Shown here: positions 55,201 through 59,312 of the stretch, in pieces
Position numbering within the stretch: the stretch's first letter is position 1
How the letters are laid out: each line of letters begins with the position of its first letter
Assembly (NCBI RefSeq): GCF_954871325.1
Contig: NC_088775.1
Coordinates: 87,893,561-87,957,560 of the forward strand
DNA: 64,000 nt
Direction: 5' to 3'
Source of the DNA: Gordionus sp. m RMFG-2023
Lineage: Eukaryota; Nematomorpha; Gordioida; Chordodea; Parachordodidae
Notes under the pieces: model-generated
Told to the model about the DNA's origin: nothing
Database searches by the model: none
The model's input: only the letters and a program-made list of their open reading frames with translations
Program-made: the position numbers and the translations under genes

Positions 55201-57645
55201 TTATTTAGTTAGAAAAAAAAGGAAGGAATTATTTTATCGTTTATTCGCTTTTTACTTCTATAAAAAAATGTATTTTTTTATTATTCAAATTGTAGAAACG
55301 ATAAAGACCCGTCTATAACCAGTTCCGACAACGATTTAAATAATCCCGGAAATAGTTTAGCCTACGAATGCGATAGTAACACTAGTGATGATCATATTGA
55401 TAATGAGATTAATTTTGAGCAGGTATATGTTAATTATACATCATACTTTTTATGTTTTAAAACAGTTTGAACGCCCAAAATTTAGAGCTAAATTTTTTTG
55501 TTTTTTTTAAGATCAAGATATTATTTTTTATAAAATTTGGGATTTCATTATGAAAGATTTTTTTGTGCAAAAAATTTTCTTATAAAAGAGATAACTTATA
55601 AAAAAATTTTTGTTGTTAAAATTTTAAGTAAAATTTGATCAAAATCCTTAAGCATTATCAAAAAAAAAATATTCATTTAGAAAAAAAAGTATTTTATTTT
55701 GAATAGCATTTTAAACTCTTATAAAATAAGATCCATATGTGCACACTTCTTATACTTCTTCTCCGTTTATTGGCGATTTCCAGGTTTACCCAGGTTGGCC
55801 AGTTTTCCCTCTGATTTAATCATTAGGAGATTATGAAGCTAGGTTTTTACAATCGGATGCCCTTCCTGACATCAACCCCTTTAGGTGGTTTTTACATCCC
55901 GTCGAGTAGGCTGTGATCCTATTCTAGACCCAGACCACAGGGAACCTTTTAGACCTCCATTATCCGCCAAAAGACATTGCCACTCCCTCGCCACTATGAG
56001 GCTGAAGGTAAGATTTTTTTTTGTGTGGGGGATGTGGATACTATTACATTGTAAAATAAATATTTTAGATTATATAAAACTTTTCTCAAAACATTTTAAC
56101 ACAAATTCATAGTGCTCTATAGAAATGAGTTACGGTGTTCCTTCTTCAAATATAAAAATGGGAGGTAATCATCCAATATTCTAACTTATTCAATCATCCA
56201 GCCCCCTATCATGTGTATTTTTTATTCATTTTTTTTTATATAAAAGACTAAAATTGTTTAAGTGATGATGGTTGATCATAATGCATTCATTTTTTATGCG
56301 AAACTATTATTTACTATTTACAATAATTTTAACAAGAAAAAAAAATCTCTTCTTCATTTTATCAATTACTCAAAGCCATCCTTCGGTTCCACTCCAGCAA
56401 CGCATAAATTAGAGGCAACCAAGTTACTCAATCTGCGACCACAAATCGCGAACAATAATAATGTTATGGCGGCAAAACAAGAATCTCCTTACAAACCTTC
56501 ATCTTCTTCCTCGGTGCTCCTTCTCGATAAATATCCTAGCAACCGATTTTCCCGCCCCAAAATTAATAACAACGAGCACAACAAAAATATGGTCAACGCC
56601 GTCAACAATTTTGTGATGGCGACTTCCGACGAAAATAACGGCAAAGAGGCCATCGAATGCCTGGTTTGTTCCGAGAAAAAGGCTTCCGTCCTATTCAAGG
56701 ATTGCGGTCACGTGTGCGTTTGTCAAAGTAAGACAATGGCATAGGGGGGGGAATGAGAGAATTTGCCATCCTCCATTCCAACCAATGTAAAAATAAAAAA
56801 ATGTTAATTTAATTTTTTTTCAGGTTGTTCAGTTCTCGTCAAAAAATGCGTCAAATGCAGAGCGACTATAAGGCAAGCCGTGCCAATCGTGGAAACGATC
56901 GAAAAAGACGTGAAATCGAACAATCTCAAATCCTCCCTCCTTTACCAGGATAACGATTGTCGCAAGAATTCTAATCTTGATTTAGATAACCTGCTGCCTT
57001 CGACCAGCTCGAATAACCGCGATGATGATGACGATCTCAAGAATGAGAGCGGTAACCGTGAACAAGGTTCTAAGAAGAATCTCAAGGGCAATTGCCTCAA
57101 CGAAAACATCAGTAATTATAAGGACGTCCAAAAGTTGCAGCAACAATTGAGGGACATCAAAGAACAAGTTAATAAAAAAAAACATATGTTTAAACTCAAC
57201 CATTTGCCATACTTTATTATCATCAGTAGCGTCATTGGTGGAGGGGGAAGGGAGAGCGCACAGGGTCTCAGGGCTTCTGAAAAATTTAAAGAGCCCCGCT
57301 GAAAATTTTATTTGCCTTCCCCCTGATAATTGTAAAGAATATTGACACCACTGATTATTTCCCTTCACTTATTCTTAAGGTTAGTGTTATAATATTGACT
57401 ATTCTGACTAAAATAAACATGGATTACCTTATGGATGTTTAACCATAATATTTCACTAATTTTTTTTAAAAAATTATAAATGGTCAAAAAAATTTTTTTT
57501 TTAGACAATGTGTCCTGTTTGTTTGGATAGATTCAAAAATATGATTTTTCTTTGCGGTCATGGTACCTGCCAGATGTGCGGAGATAGAATGAATGAGTGT
57601 CCCATATGTCGGAAATGTGTTGATAAGAAGATTCTTTTGTACTGA
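15880..57645 (+). CDS. E3 ubiquitin-protein ligase Mind bomb 1
   Basis: Nineteen exons join in frame (4,389 nt, 1,462 residues plus stop); boundaries are given in the exon entries. The protein matches vertebrate MIB1 from end to end: MIB/HERC2 (about 66-126), ZZ zinc finger (130-180), second MIB/HERC2 (199-336), the two MIB-specific repeat blocks (about 337-538), ankyrin repeats (about 600-1130), a RING (about 1280-1316), a short coiled coil (1401-1416) and the C-terminal RING (1417-1453), ending KKILLY. MIB1 binds the cytoplasmic tails of Delta/Jagged-type Notch ligands and ubiquitinates them, which triggers endocytosis and Notch activation. It works in the cytosol and on endosomes. The protein is about 450 residues longer than the roughly 1,000-residue vertebrate form because of Asn/Ser-rich loops in exons 1, 3, 11, 12, 14, 15, 17 and 18. 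The first RING of vertebrate MIB1 is not seen. The final [20 protein letters not shown] block marks it as MIB1 rather than MIB2. Confidence 0.95.
16355..16545. mobile_element. Degenerate family A MITE copy (mib1 intron 1)
   Basis: It keeps CAAATATTTTAGCCAAATATT, CCAAACCTTTTTGACATCTAT and the GAGCAAAATCT box of family A. Its ends are worn, which suggests an old insertion. Confidence 0.6.
17927..18150. mobile_element. Family A MITE copy (mib1 intron 1)
   Basis: Starts TAGTGTTGTTAAACGGCTCA, has CTTTCTGCCATCTATGAGCA in the centre and the inverse arm ending ATCGAGTCGCGTAACATTACA. Moderately diverged from the consensus. Confidence 0.8.
18767..19904 (-). mobile_element. hAT element with transposase C-terminal relic
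   Basis: The ends are TAGAGGTCTGC...GGGCGG and CCGATGGGCGGGAG...CTCTA. The flanks are CTCCACAC (18759-18766) and CTCTACAC (19905-19912), an 8-bp duplication with one change. Both ends are rich in GCCCGCC. On the minus strand at about 19155-19290 it codes [20 protein letters not shown] followed by [10 protein letters not shown], the signature of the hAT dimerisation domain ([15 protein letters not shown]). The rest of the transposase is missing, so this is an internally deleted copy. It lies in mib1 intron 1. Confidence 0.85.
20283..20320. repeat. AAAG microsatellite
   Basis: Imperfect (AAAG)n run just upstream of mib1 exon 2. Confidence 0.7.
20386..20557 (+). CDS. mib1 exon 2: ZZ zinc finger
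   Basis: Codes residues 129-186 and is almost exactly the ZZ domain, with [12 protein letters not shown], then [19 protein letters not shown] and HRFFRI. All six zinc-binding Cys and the two His of the ZZ pattern are present. Phase 1 at the start and phase 2 at the end. The exon is too short for most gene finders but matches MIB1 closely. Confidence 0.92.
21147..21597 (+). CDS. mib1 exon 3: second MIB/HERC2 domain
   Basis: Starts [20 protein letters not shown] and continues [18 protein letters not shown] loop of about 50 Asn/Ser-rich residues interrupts the domain before [14 protein letters not shown] and [12 protein letters not shown]. Vertebrate MIB1 lacks this loop. The exon ends in phase 0 at ATG before GTTAAA, a donor with T at +3. 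Confidence 0.92.
21661..22246. mobile_element. GC-ended hAT-like element, family C, about 585 bp
   Basis: Starts TAGAGATTTGTAAAGCCCGG and ends GGGCCTAGATTTGCAGATCTC, its rough inverse. The interior (TTTTTGAATTTCAAGCTAATATT, CTTTTCGTAAAATTTAAACGG) matches the 6801 copy. It begins 64 bp after the end of mib1 exon 3, inside intron 3. No coding sequence. Confidence 0.7.
22483..22549 (+). CDS. mib1 exon 4 (67 bp)
   Basis: Codes [20 protein letters not shown] and LLG, the counterpart of the segment after the second MIB/HERC2 domain in MIB1. Phase 0 in, phase 1 out (GTAAAT). Confidence 0.9.
24124..24254 (+). CDS. mib1 exon 5: MIB-specific repeat region, part 1
   Basis: Codes [20 protein letters not shown] and [20 protein letters not shown] followed by MFE. 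The string [15 protein letters not shown] is nearly identical to vertebrate MIB1. This region helps recognise the Notch ligand tail. Phase 1 in, phase 0 out (GTAAAT). Confidence 0.93.
24344..24420 (+). CDS. mib1 exon 6 (77 bp)
   Basis: An 89-bp intron separates it from exon 5. It codes [19 protein letters not shown] and MYPSGN. The acceptor is ATTAAAG before TGT; a second AG at 24349-24350 would put a stop in frame. Ends in phase 2 before GTTTGT. Confidence 0.9.
24830..25960 (+). mobile_element. Decayed LINE reverse-transcriptase segment
   Basis: Plus-strand pieces read [12 protein letters not shown], then [13 protein letters not shown], an FAYD counterpart of the FADD active site, and FKYPGSLTF (the FKYLGS motif). 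These occur in the order of a non-LTR retrotransposon reverse transcriptase. The frame shifts repeatedly, the aspartates of the active site are partly lost, and no endonuclease or 3' tail is seen. It is an old dead copy in mib1 intron 6. Confidence 0.75.
26350..27250. mobile_element. Large inverted repeat (foldback), arms about 350 bp
   Basis: The left arm (about 26365-26730) and right arm (about 26880-27235) are diverged reverse complements. Matching blocks include AAAGAAACTAAGAGGG with CTTAGTTCCTTTG, and GGCGGGAAATGAGGTAA with TTACCTCATTTCCCGCC. Short frames in the two arms code similar peptides in opposite directions, as expected. No clear target duplication was found. It lies in mib1 intron 6 and should form a long hairpin in the transcript. 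Confidence 0.75.
27340..27525. mobile_element. Family A MITE copy (mib1 intron 6)
   Basis: Contains TAGTATTGTTAAACAGCTCG, the ACGCCATCAATAAGCCAAATC centre and the GTTAGCCGTTTTTAAAAAATC right arm. The left inner arm is partly deleted. Confidence 0.7.
28312..28432. mobile_element. Short family C element
   Basis: Starts CAGAGACGTGCAGGCCCGCC, has GTCCGACCG and CCGGGCTGGGTCTG inside, and ends CAGTCTC. A (TA)n run follows at 28433-28456. Confidence 0.5.
28675..28977. mobile_element. Foldback element with 10-bp TSD (Mutator-like)
   Basis: Two arms of about 115 bp are near-perfect reverse complements (AATCGCTAAAACAAAAATCG on the left, its inverse on the right; the TTAATATTAATAGATACTAG block pairs as well), joined by a loop of about 60 bp. 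The direct repeat CCGTGTTATA flanks it at 28665-28674 and 28978-28987. Long TIRs plus a 9-10-bp duplication are typical of Mutator-like MITEs. The close arm match suggests recent insertion or arm conversion. Confidence 0.8.
29442..29625 (+). CDS. mib1 exon 7: MIB-specific repeat region, part 2
   Basis: Starts by completing Arg, then [15 protein letters not shown], an Asn/Thr-rich loop, and [13 protein letters not shown]. The end is set at ATG before GTCCGA because that gives phase 0, which exon 8 needs. A GTAAAT site 17 bp further on has the wrong phase. The motif ERIKLLQ of vertebrates is replaced by SAGANSP here, so this repeat has diverged. Confidence 0.82.
30070..30282. mobile_element. 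Harbinger-like MITE with TTA TSD
   Basis: Terminal inverted repeats TAGTGCGCACAAAT extend inward as GCGTTTCAAAACGCAAAT and its inverse. TTA flanks both ends (30067-30069 and 30283-30285), the 3-bp duplication of PIF/Harbinger elements. 213 bp, non-coding, in mib1 intron 7. Confidence 0.75.
30881..31025 (+). CDS. mib1 exon 8: end of repeat region
   Basis: Codes [20 protein letters not shown] and [18 protein letters not shown], then a polar end. It matches the MIB1 block [20 protein letters not shown]. Phase 0 in, phase 1 out (GTACGT). Confidence 0.92.
31122..31349. mobile_element. Family B MITE copy (relative of family A)
   Basis: Ends TAGTGTTGG and AACAATACTA; inner arms GGCCCGATTAAGATTATAAC and AATCGGGCCGTTTTG. 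Flanks CTTATAAA and TTTATAAA suggest an 8-bp duplication with one change. It is the type copy of the GGCCCGATTAAG subfamily, in mib1 intron 8, which it mostly fills. Confidence 0.75.
31508..31668 (+). CDS. mib1 exon 9: entry to ankyrin domain
   Basis: Codes [20 protein letters not shown] and [18 protein letters not shown], matching the helical lead-in and first ankyrin repeat of MIB1 ([12 protein letters not shown] is identical). Ends in phase 0 before GTAAAA. Confidence 0.92.
32505..34168 (-). mobile_element. hAT element with intron-bearing transposase remnants
   Basis: The TIRs CAGTGGCCCCTATA and the inverse of CAGTGGCCCCTACA bound the element. The flanks are CCCAAGGA (32497-32504) and TCCAAGGA (34169-34176). 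The minus strand codes, in order: a C2H2-like finger ([20 protein letters not shown], then IRKRHGG; about 33690-33850); an acidic segment ([18 protein letters not shown]); a segment starting [20 protein letters not shown]; and the hAT dimerisation domain with [20 protein letters not shown] (32692-32991). Breaks between several segments look like short GT-AG introns. The catalytic DDE core is absent, so the copy is internally deleted. It sits antisense in mib1 intron 9. Confidence 0.88.
34123..34143. repeat. Poly-C tract, 21 bases
   Basis: The longest uninterrupted C run in the window, just inside the right TIR of the hAT element. Confidence 0.9.
34635..34742 (+). CDS. mib1 exon 10: ankyrin repeat
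   Basis: A 36-codon phase-0 exon: [20 protein letters not shown] and [10 protein letters not shown] form one ankyrin repeat. It follows a 3-kb intron that carries an antisense hAT element. Confidence 0.92.
35090..35185. repeat. Tandem duplication, 47-49-bp unit
   Basis: Two units of GATCACATGTCTAT...CTACCCCT lie side by side in mib1 intron 10. Confidence 0.9.
35273..35599 (+). CDS. mib1 exon 11: two ankyrin repeats with a loop
   Basis: [20 protein letters not shown] starts the first repeat and [20 protein letters not shown] the second, ending LGAHPNLQ. A loop of about 45 residues (His/Asp/Asn-rich) lies between them where vertebrates have a short turn. Phase 0 at both ends (GTAATA donor). 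Confidence 0.93.
35645..35722. repeat. GAAA-type microsatellite
   Basis: GAGGAAGAAAGAATGAAT followed by (GAAA)n in the 168-bp intron between mib1 exons 11 and 12. The purine run occupies half of this intron. Confidence 0.85.
35768..36090 (+). CDS. mib1 exon 12: ankyrin repeats
   Basis: [20 protein letters not shown] begins one repeat; a Ser/Asn-rich loop of about 55 residues follows; then [16 protein letters not shown] starts the next repeat. It ends two bases into a codon before GTTTAT. The next coding base lies 16.7 kb away, and the join restores RGNP-N-AVKIIL, as in MIB1 (RGNPSAMRVLL). Confidence 0.9.
36656..36715 (-). mobile_element. LINE 3'-end fragment
   Basis: GGCGATTTCCAGGTTTACCC preceded by (TTC)n matches the copies at 40494, 55748 and 62714. 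On the minus strand it is the end of a LINE with a (GAA)n tail. Only about 60 bp remains. Confidence 0.6.
37186..37388. mobile_element. Degenerate family A MITE copy (mib1 intron 12)
   Basis: Keeps AAAAACGGCTAACCCAATATT and the AATCTCGAGGCTTATATAAC box; both termini have decayed. Confidence 0.65.
38678..38808. repeat. Tandem duplication, about 63-bp unit
   Basis: Two units share TTTTTTAGAAAGTTAGCCCA and AATATTTTTGGTTGAAAG. Confidence 0.85.
39651..39958. mobile_element. Two overlapping family A MITE copies
   Basis: A partial copy (about 39651-39775) starts TAGTGTTTTTAAACGGCTCG. It runs into a second copy (about 39784-39958) with both inner arms and the end GAGCCGTTCAACAACACCA. This is either an insertion of one copy into another or a rearrangement. 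Confidence 0.7.
40115..40455. mobile_element. MITE with TIRs around TTACCGGAAAT
   Basis: Inverted arms TATTTTACCGGAAATGTATG and ATGTTTGGAATACCT on the left pair with AGGTATTCCAAACATGATAG and ATTTCCGGTAAAAT on the right. No clear TSD was found, so the superfamily is unknown. Confidence 0.6.
40494..40634 (-). mobile_element. LINE 3'-end fragment
   Basis: Longer version of the 36656 fragment: TTCTTCTTCTCCGTTTTATGG, CCCGGGTAGGCCGGTTTTCC and CATATCCGCCGCTATGA. On the minus strand it reads like the C-terminal tail of a LINE reverse transcriptase ([10 protein letters not shown]... then a DR.KWKRKI.G.TGLPG-type stretch). Confidence 0.65.
41776..41886. mobile_element. Family C fragment
   Basis: CGGCCCGGCCTGGCTTTTCC, GGGCTGGGCCGGGCAGG and the end GGTTTTGTAGACCTATA match the GC-rich ends of family C. 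Confidence 0.55.
42376..42490. mobile_element. Family B MITE fragment
   Basis: AAAGCCCGATTCGGGTCGATT, ATAATATCGTGTAAGCC and ATAAATGGCAGATGCCAAAT match family B; the right arm is missing. Confidence 0.6.
42643..42654. repeat. Poly-C tract
   Basis: Twelve Cs directly upstream of the family B MITE at 42668. Confidence 0.85.
42668..42873. mobile_element. Family B MITE copy
   Basis: TAGTGTTGTTAAAATGTCGG at the left, GGCCCGATTAAGATTATAAC inside, and an inverse arm ending TTAAACAAAACTA. The copy is nearly complete. Confidence 0.75.
43472..43745. mobile_element. Family A MITE copy interrupted by another MITE
   Basis: The left half (CGATTTGAGCCGATTTTTAA... TTCGTTAATATGTGTATAAAC) and right half (...TTGGCTTTGGTAATA... 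GTTGCCGTTTTTAAAATC) of family A are separated by the 63-bp element at 43574-43636. Confidence 0.75.
43574..43636. mobile_element. Mini family C element (63 bp) with perfect 8-bp TSD
   Basis: TAGTGCTTTGCATCGGGCC at one end and TTGCAGATTTCTA at the other. GTATAAAC occurs on both sides (43566-43573 and 43637-43644). The family A host copy supplies the target, so this insertion is the younger event. It shows that family C also makes 8-bp duplications, as hAT elements do. Confidence 0.8.
43803..44000. repeat. MITE-like segment with GACGGATCCG boxes
   Basis: GGCTGCATTC at the left, GACGGATCCGTTTTT and AAAAACGGATCCGGC as inner inverted boxes, and paired GTCAAAAGTCAA/TTGACTTTTTG blocks. It looks like a Harbinger-type MITE, but the right end is unclear. 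Confidence 0.4.
44159..44375. mobile_element. Family C element with near-perfect TSD
   Basis: CAGAGACCTGCA at the left and ACGGGTCTCTA at the right. The flanks are ATAAAAAT (44151-44158) and ATAAAAAA (44376-44383). The interior shares TTTGATTTTTATAGCTAATA with the copy at 51214. Confidence 0.75.
44770..44955. mobile_element. Degenerate family A MITE copy
   Basis: TAGTGTTGTTTAAACAGC, CCAATATTTTTTAGCCAACA and the AAAAATCTCCAGGCACGTGT box of family A. Confidence 0.55.
45049..45205. mobile_element. Degenerate family A MITE copy
   Basis: CAGTGTTGTTTAACTACTCG, then GAACATCTATTAGCAAAATC and the GGCTTAGGCAATATTTTTCTC box; the right terminus has been lost into a (TCA)n run. Confidence 0.55.
45330..45850. 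repeat. Dispersed repeat, copy 2
   Basis: Related to 7530-7810 (shared TTGCGTATTATAC and CTTCTAGCCCAATTTGCGC). This copy carries an extra segment of about 250 bp in the middle. Confidence 0.5.
46840..49460. other. Poly-A/T-rich part of mib1 intron 12, nothing recognised
   Basis: Long T and A homopolymer runs dominate. The facing open frames at 47485-47691 and 47556-47795 overlap in opposite directions and have no domain. No exon is needed here, because exons 12 and 13 join exactly. Confidence 0.5.
49469..49631. mobile_element. Family B MITE copy, shortened
   Basis: TAGTGTTGTTAAAAAGCCC, then AAACGGCCCGATTAAG, with the right end TCGGGCTTTTAAATAACACTA. Confidence 0.7.
50201..50296. mobile_element. 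Half of a family A MITE
   Basis: Only the right arm remains: ATAATCTCGAGATTTAGGCG, ATATTGAGTTAGTCG and CGAATCGCTTAAAACAACA. Confidence 0.65.
50660..52010 (+). mobile_element. Decayed hAT-superfamily transposase-derived sequence
   Basis: Plus-strand pieces read [72 protein letters not shown] and [16 protein letters not shown], the last being the (S)ECERGFS.MN-type motif of hAT dimerisation domains (ZNF862-like branch). Many stops and frameshifts interrupt it. A family C MITE (51214-51386) is inserted in it. A related fragment lies at 60720-61010. Confidence 0.7.
51214..51386. mobile_element. Family C element, right end truncated
   Basis: CAGAGACCTGCAGAGGTACC, then TTTGATTTCTATAGCTAATA and CCCAGCCCGGCCCTGG. 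It closely matches the copy at 44159 over the first 110 bp. Confidence 0.7.
52010..52470 (+). mobile_element. Fossil retroelement reverse-transcriptase tail
   Basis: Plus-strand fragments read [33 protein letters not shown] and NKYLEI...TFGISFI. This order (DGKRPDG, VWDxTCVDTLA, KYxxL, ETFG) is the conserved C-terminal block found after the reverse transcriptase in many invertebrate retroelement proteins. The copy is broken and truncated. I cannot say from this piece alone which retroelement class it came from. It ends about 350 bp before mib1 exon 13. Confidence 0.6.
52185..52197. repeat. Poly-C tract
   Basis: Thirteen Cs within the retroelement relic. Confidence 0.85.
52813..52948 (+). CDS. 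mib1 exon 13: ankyrin repeat after the giant intron
   Basis: Codes [20 protein letters not shown] and [20 protein letters not shown], almost identical to MIB1 ([25 protein letters not shown]). One leftover base at the start completes the codon from exon 12. Ends in phase 0 at CAG before GTTTGA. Confidence 0.95.
53037..53110. mobile_element. hAT-like MITE end
   Basis: CAGTGACGTCATTGGAGAGG followed by GGGGCGTAGGGGCTCGAGCT resembles the left end of the element at 57224. No right end is clear. mib1 intron 13. Confidence 0.4.
53767..54126 (+). CDS. mib1 exon 14: ankyrin repeats
   Basis: [20 protein letters not shown] and [12 protein letters not shown] form one repeat. A long loop (about 55 residues) follows, then [20 protein letters not shown] and LRELQDIGK. 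Phase 0 at both ends; the donor GTTTCA is weak, but the join to exon 15 agrees with MIB1. Confidence 0.9.
54420..54817 (+). CDS. mib1 exon 15: last ankyrin region
   Basis: The acceptor is CTTATTAG at 54419, which opens [12 protein letters not shown] in phase 0 and parallels the vertebrate TLIMGLGTQ. A more obvious AG at 54428-54429 gives the wrong phase. After an Asn/Pro/Ser-rich loop come [12 protein letters not shown] and [20 protein letters not shown]. Ends in phase 2 at AG before GTTCGA. Confidence 0.85.
55296..55422 (+). CDS. mib1 exon 16: linker before the RINGs
   Basis: Codes an acidic, Asn/Ser-rich linker: [17 protein letters not shown], ending [17 protein letters not shown] resembles the vertebrate linker just before the first RING. 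The RING that should follow (CMVCSD in vertebrates) is not in this exon or in the next kilobase. Confidence 0.85.
55748..55995 (-). mobile_element. LINE 3'-end fragment, longest copy
   Basis: TTCTTCTCCGTTTATTGGCG, GTTTACCCAGGTTGGCC and the stretch CGGATGCCCTTCCTGACATC, then CATTGCCACTCCCTCGCC. The GGATGCCCTTCCTGAC stretch is common in the 3' region of invertebrate LINEs. It sits in the mib1 intron where the missing first RING would be expected. Confidence 0.65.
56376..56727 (+). CDS. mib1 exon 17: linker and first half of a RING
   Basis: Starts [20 protein letters not shown] in phase 0 after ACTCAAAG, runs through an Asn/Ser-rich linker and reaches [20 protein letters not shown] and VCVCQ. 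This matches the second RING of vertebrate MIB1 ([22 protein letters not shown]). Ends one base into a Ser codon before GTAAGA. Confidence 0.92.
56824..57167 (+). CDS. mib1 exon 18: RING second half and coiled coil
   Basis: Two bases complete Ser, then [20 protein letters not shown] finishes the RING. A long polar spacer with an acidic patch (RDDDDDLKN) follows, then [16 protein letters not shown], the conserved short coiled coil before the last RING. Ends in phase 0 at CAA before GTTAAT. Reading on past the donor reaches the poly-A stretch at 57174. Confidence 0.92.
57224..57352. mobile_element. Small hAT-like MITE (mib1 intron 18)
   Basis: CAGTAGCGTCATTGGTGGAG at the left and TTGACACCACTG at the right; the flanks ATTATCAT and ATTATTTC agree at 6 of 8 positions. 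GGGGAAGGGAGAGCGCACAG marks the interior. It ends 152 bp before the last mib1 exon. Confidence 0.55.
57505..57645 (+). CDS. mib1 exon 19: C-terminal RING
   Basis: Codes [37 protein letters not shown] and CVDKKILLY before TGA. All RING Cys/His ligands are present. In MIB1 this last RING carries the ubiquitin-ligase activity. It is the most conserved exon of the gene. Confidence 0.97.
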   Translation, partial: TMCPVCLDRFKNMIFLCGHGTCQMCGDRMNECPICRKCVDKKILLY

Positions 57646-57712
57646 TTGTTATAAAAATATTAAAATAGCTTCGAAATCTAAATTGTGATCGCGATTACAA
57701 TATGTTTTTTAA

Positions 57713-57718
57713 AATAAA
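57713..57718 (+). terminator. Polyadenylation signal of mib1
   Basis: AATAAA lies 68 bp after the stop, within a T/A-rich stretch, with T-rich sequence just downstream. The 3' UTR would then be under 150 bp. Confidence 0.55.
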
Positions 57719-57993
57719 ATTTTTTTTTTTGAAACAACGAAACAAAAACATATAAATCAAGAATTCTTAAATTCCCAAAAAATATTATAATATATTTCAA
57801 AAAAAATATCGAAAAATAAAATATGAATACAAAAAAGCAAAAAAATTCGTGATTTTTTTTTAAAATTTGATAATTTCTTGTCTTTTTGTATTAAATTTTT
57901 TTTTGCATTTTATTATTTTTTTTTGTATTTTTGAAAAAATAAATTAATTTTTTTTTTCAATAACCAAAAATCTCCAAATACTATATCTATGTT

Positions 57994-58197
57994 AAACTTT
58001 TTGTTAAACGGCTCAATTTGAGCCTATTTAAAAAAACGGCTAACACAATATTTTATCCAGAAAAAATATTGTCTAAGAAGCCTCGAGATTTCGTTAATAG
58101 ATGTCCAAACCTTTGTGTCAACTAAGCAAAATCTTTAGGCTTGCATAATATTTTTCTGAATAAAATCGGCTCAAATCGAGCCGTATAACAATACACT
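57994..58197. mobile_element. Family A MITE copy
   Basis: TTGTTAAACGGCTCAATTTG, AAACGGCTAACACAATATTTT, centre CCAAACCTTTGTGTCAAC and right arm CGGCTCAAATCGAGCCGTATA. About 350 bp downstream of the mib1 stop. Confidence 0.8.
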
Positions 58198-58817
58198 GTT
58201 TAACTATTATATCATTAATATTTTTTTTCATAAATAGCTTATTTAAAATTAATATATATATTTTTTTAAATATTTATATTTGTAATAAGAATTTTTTTTT
58301 TACTTCAAAAATTTTATTGTTTACAAACGTAATCGTGAAAATTGTATCTTTTTTTAAAGTTATTTAGTAAAATCGTATTTAATATGTATCGATTTATAAC
58401 ATTTTCACGTATCTAAAAAAAAATAACTGTCATTTTTATTTAAAATGGCATTCGTTTCATACAATATTTATATGTCAATCAAATACTATTGTGTATAACC
58501 GTAAGTCAAAAAAAAATATTTATTTTGGCTCCTAGTAAATCCTCTTAGCTAGAGAATTTAAAATATTTTTTTTATATAACTTATTTTAAATGCCTTGTAT
58601 AAAAAGGAGATTTTTATATGTGTATACATTAAAATTTTTTAATCTTGATATGTTAGTCAAGTCAGTATTATATTAAGAATGTCATATTCATATTAATGTG
58701 ACTATAATTTATAGTTTTTTTTAATCACCCACTTTTGGAAGATACTTATAACGGCGGAGTGATATATAAATATACATTTTAGTAACTATACTGCTTCGCG
58801 AGAAAATTTGTAACTTA

Positions 58818-58900
58818 CGCTGCGTTTATAGAAAGCGCGTTATCTTCAAGCGTTGTGTTATTTAACGTTATTACAAAACGCGTTTACTATAAATGCGGCC
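58818..58900. mobile_element. Tiny Harbinger-like MITE with TTA TSD
   Basis: CGCTGCGTTTATAG at the left and CTATAAATGCGGCC at the right, with GCGCGTT/AACGCG inside; TTA flanks both ends (58815-58817, 58901-58903). 83 bp. Confidence 0.65.
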
Positions 58901-59126
58901 TTACTCATAATCTCATACTTTCAAGATAAAATGATGTTTTTTTATATATGATACCACCTTTATATACAATAATTTTTTTATATTTCAAAATATATAATAT
59001 CAAAGAAAATATTTTTGTCACTTAGAGTCATTGTTGGCTTATATAGCTTATAATTGTTTAACTTTTTCTTTTAAAATAAATAAATGAAGTAATTAAGTTT
59101 ACGCTCAAAACTGAAACCCCCTAATT

Positions 59127-59312
59127 AATGATGTTAAACGATTCGATTCTGGTCTATTTCTAAAAATGGCCAGATTAAGATTTTAGCCATTATAATATTA
59201 TGTAAGCCTCAAGATTTGGCAAATAGATGTCCAGACCTTTCTGCCACATATGAGTAAGATTTCCAGCTTTGCATAATATTTTTTTTGGCTAATCTTAATC
59301 GGGCCATTTATA
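59127..59312. mobile_element. Family B MITE copy
   Basis: GATGTTAAACGATTCGATTC, AATGGCCAGATTAAGATTTT, centre CTTTCTGCCACATATGAG and TAATCTTAATCGGGCCATTT. The ends are worn. Confidence 0.7.
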
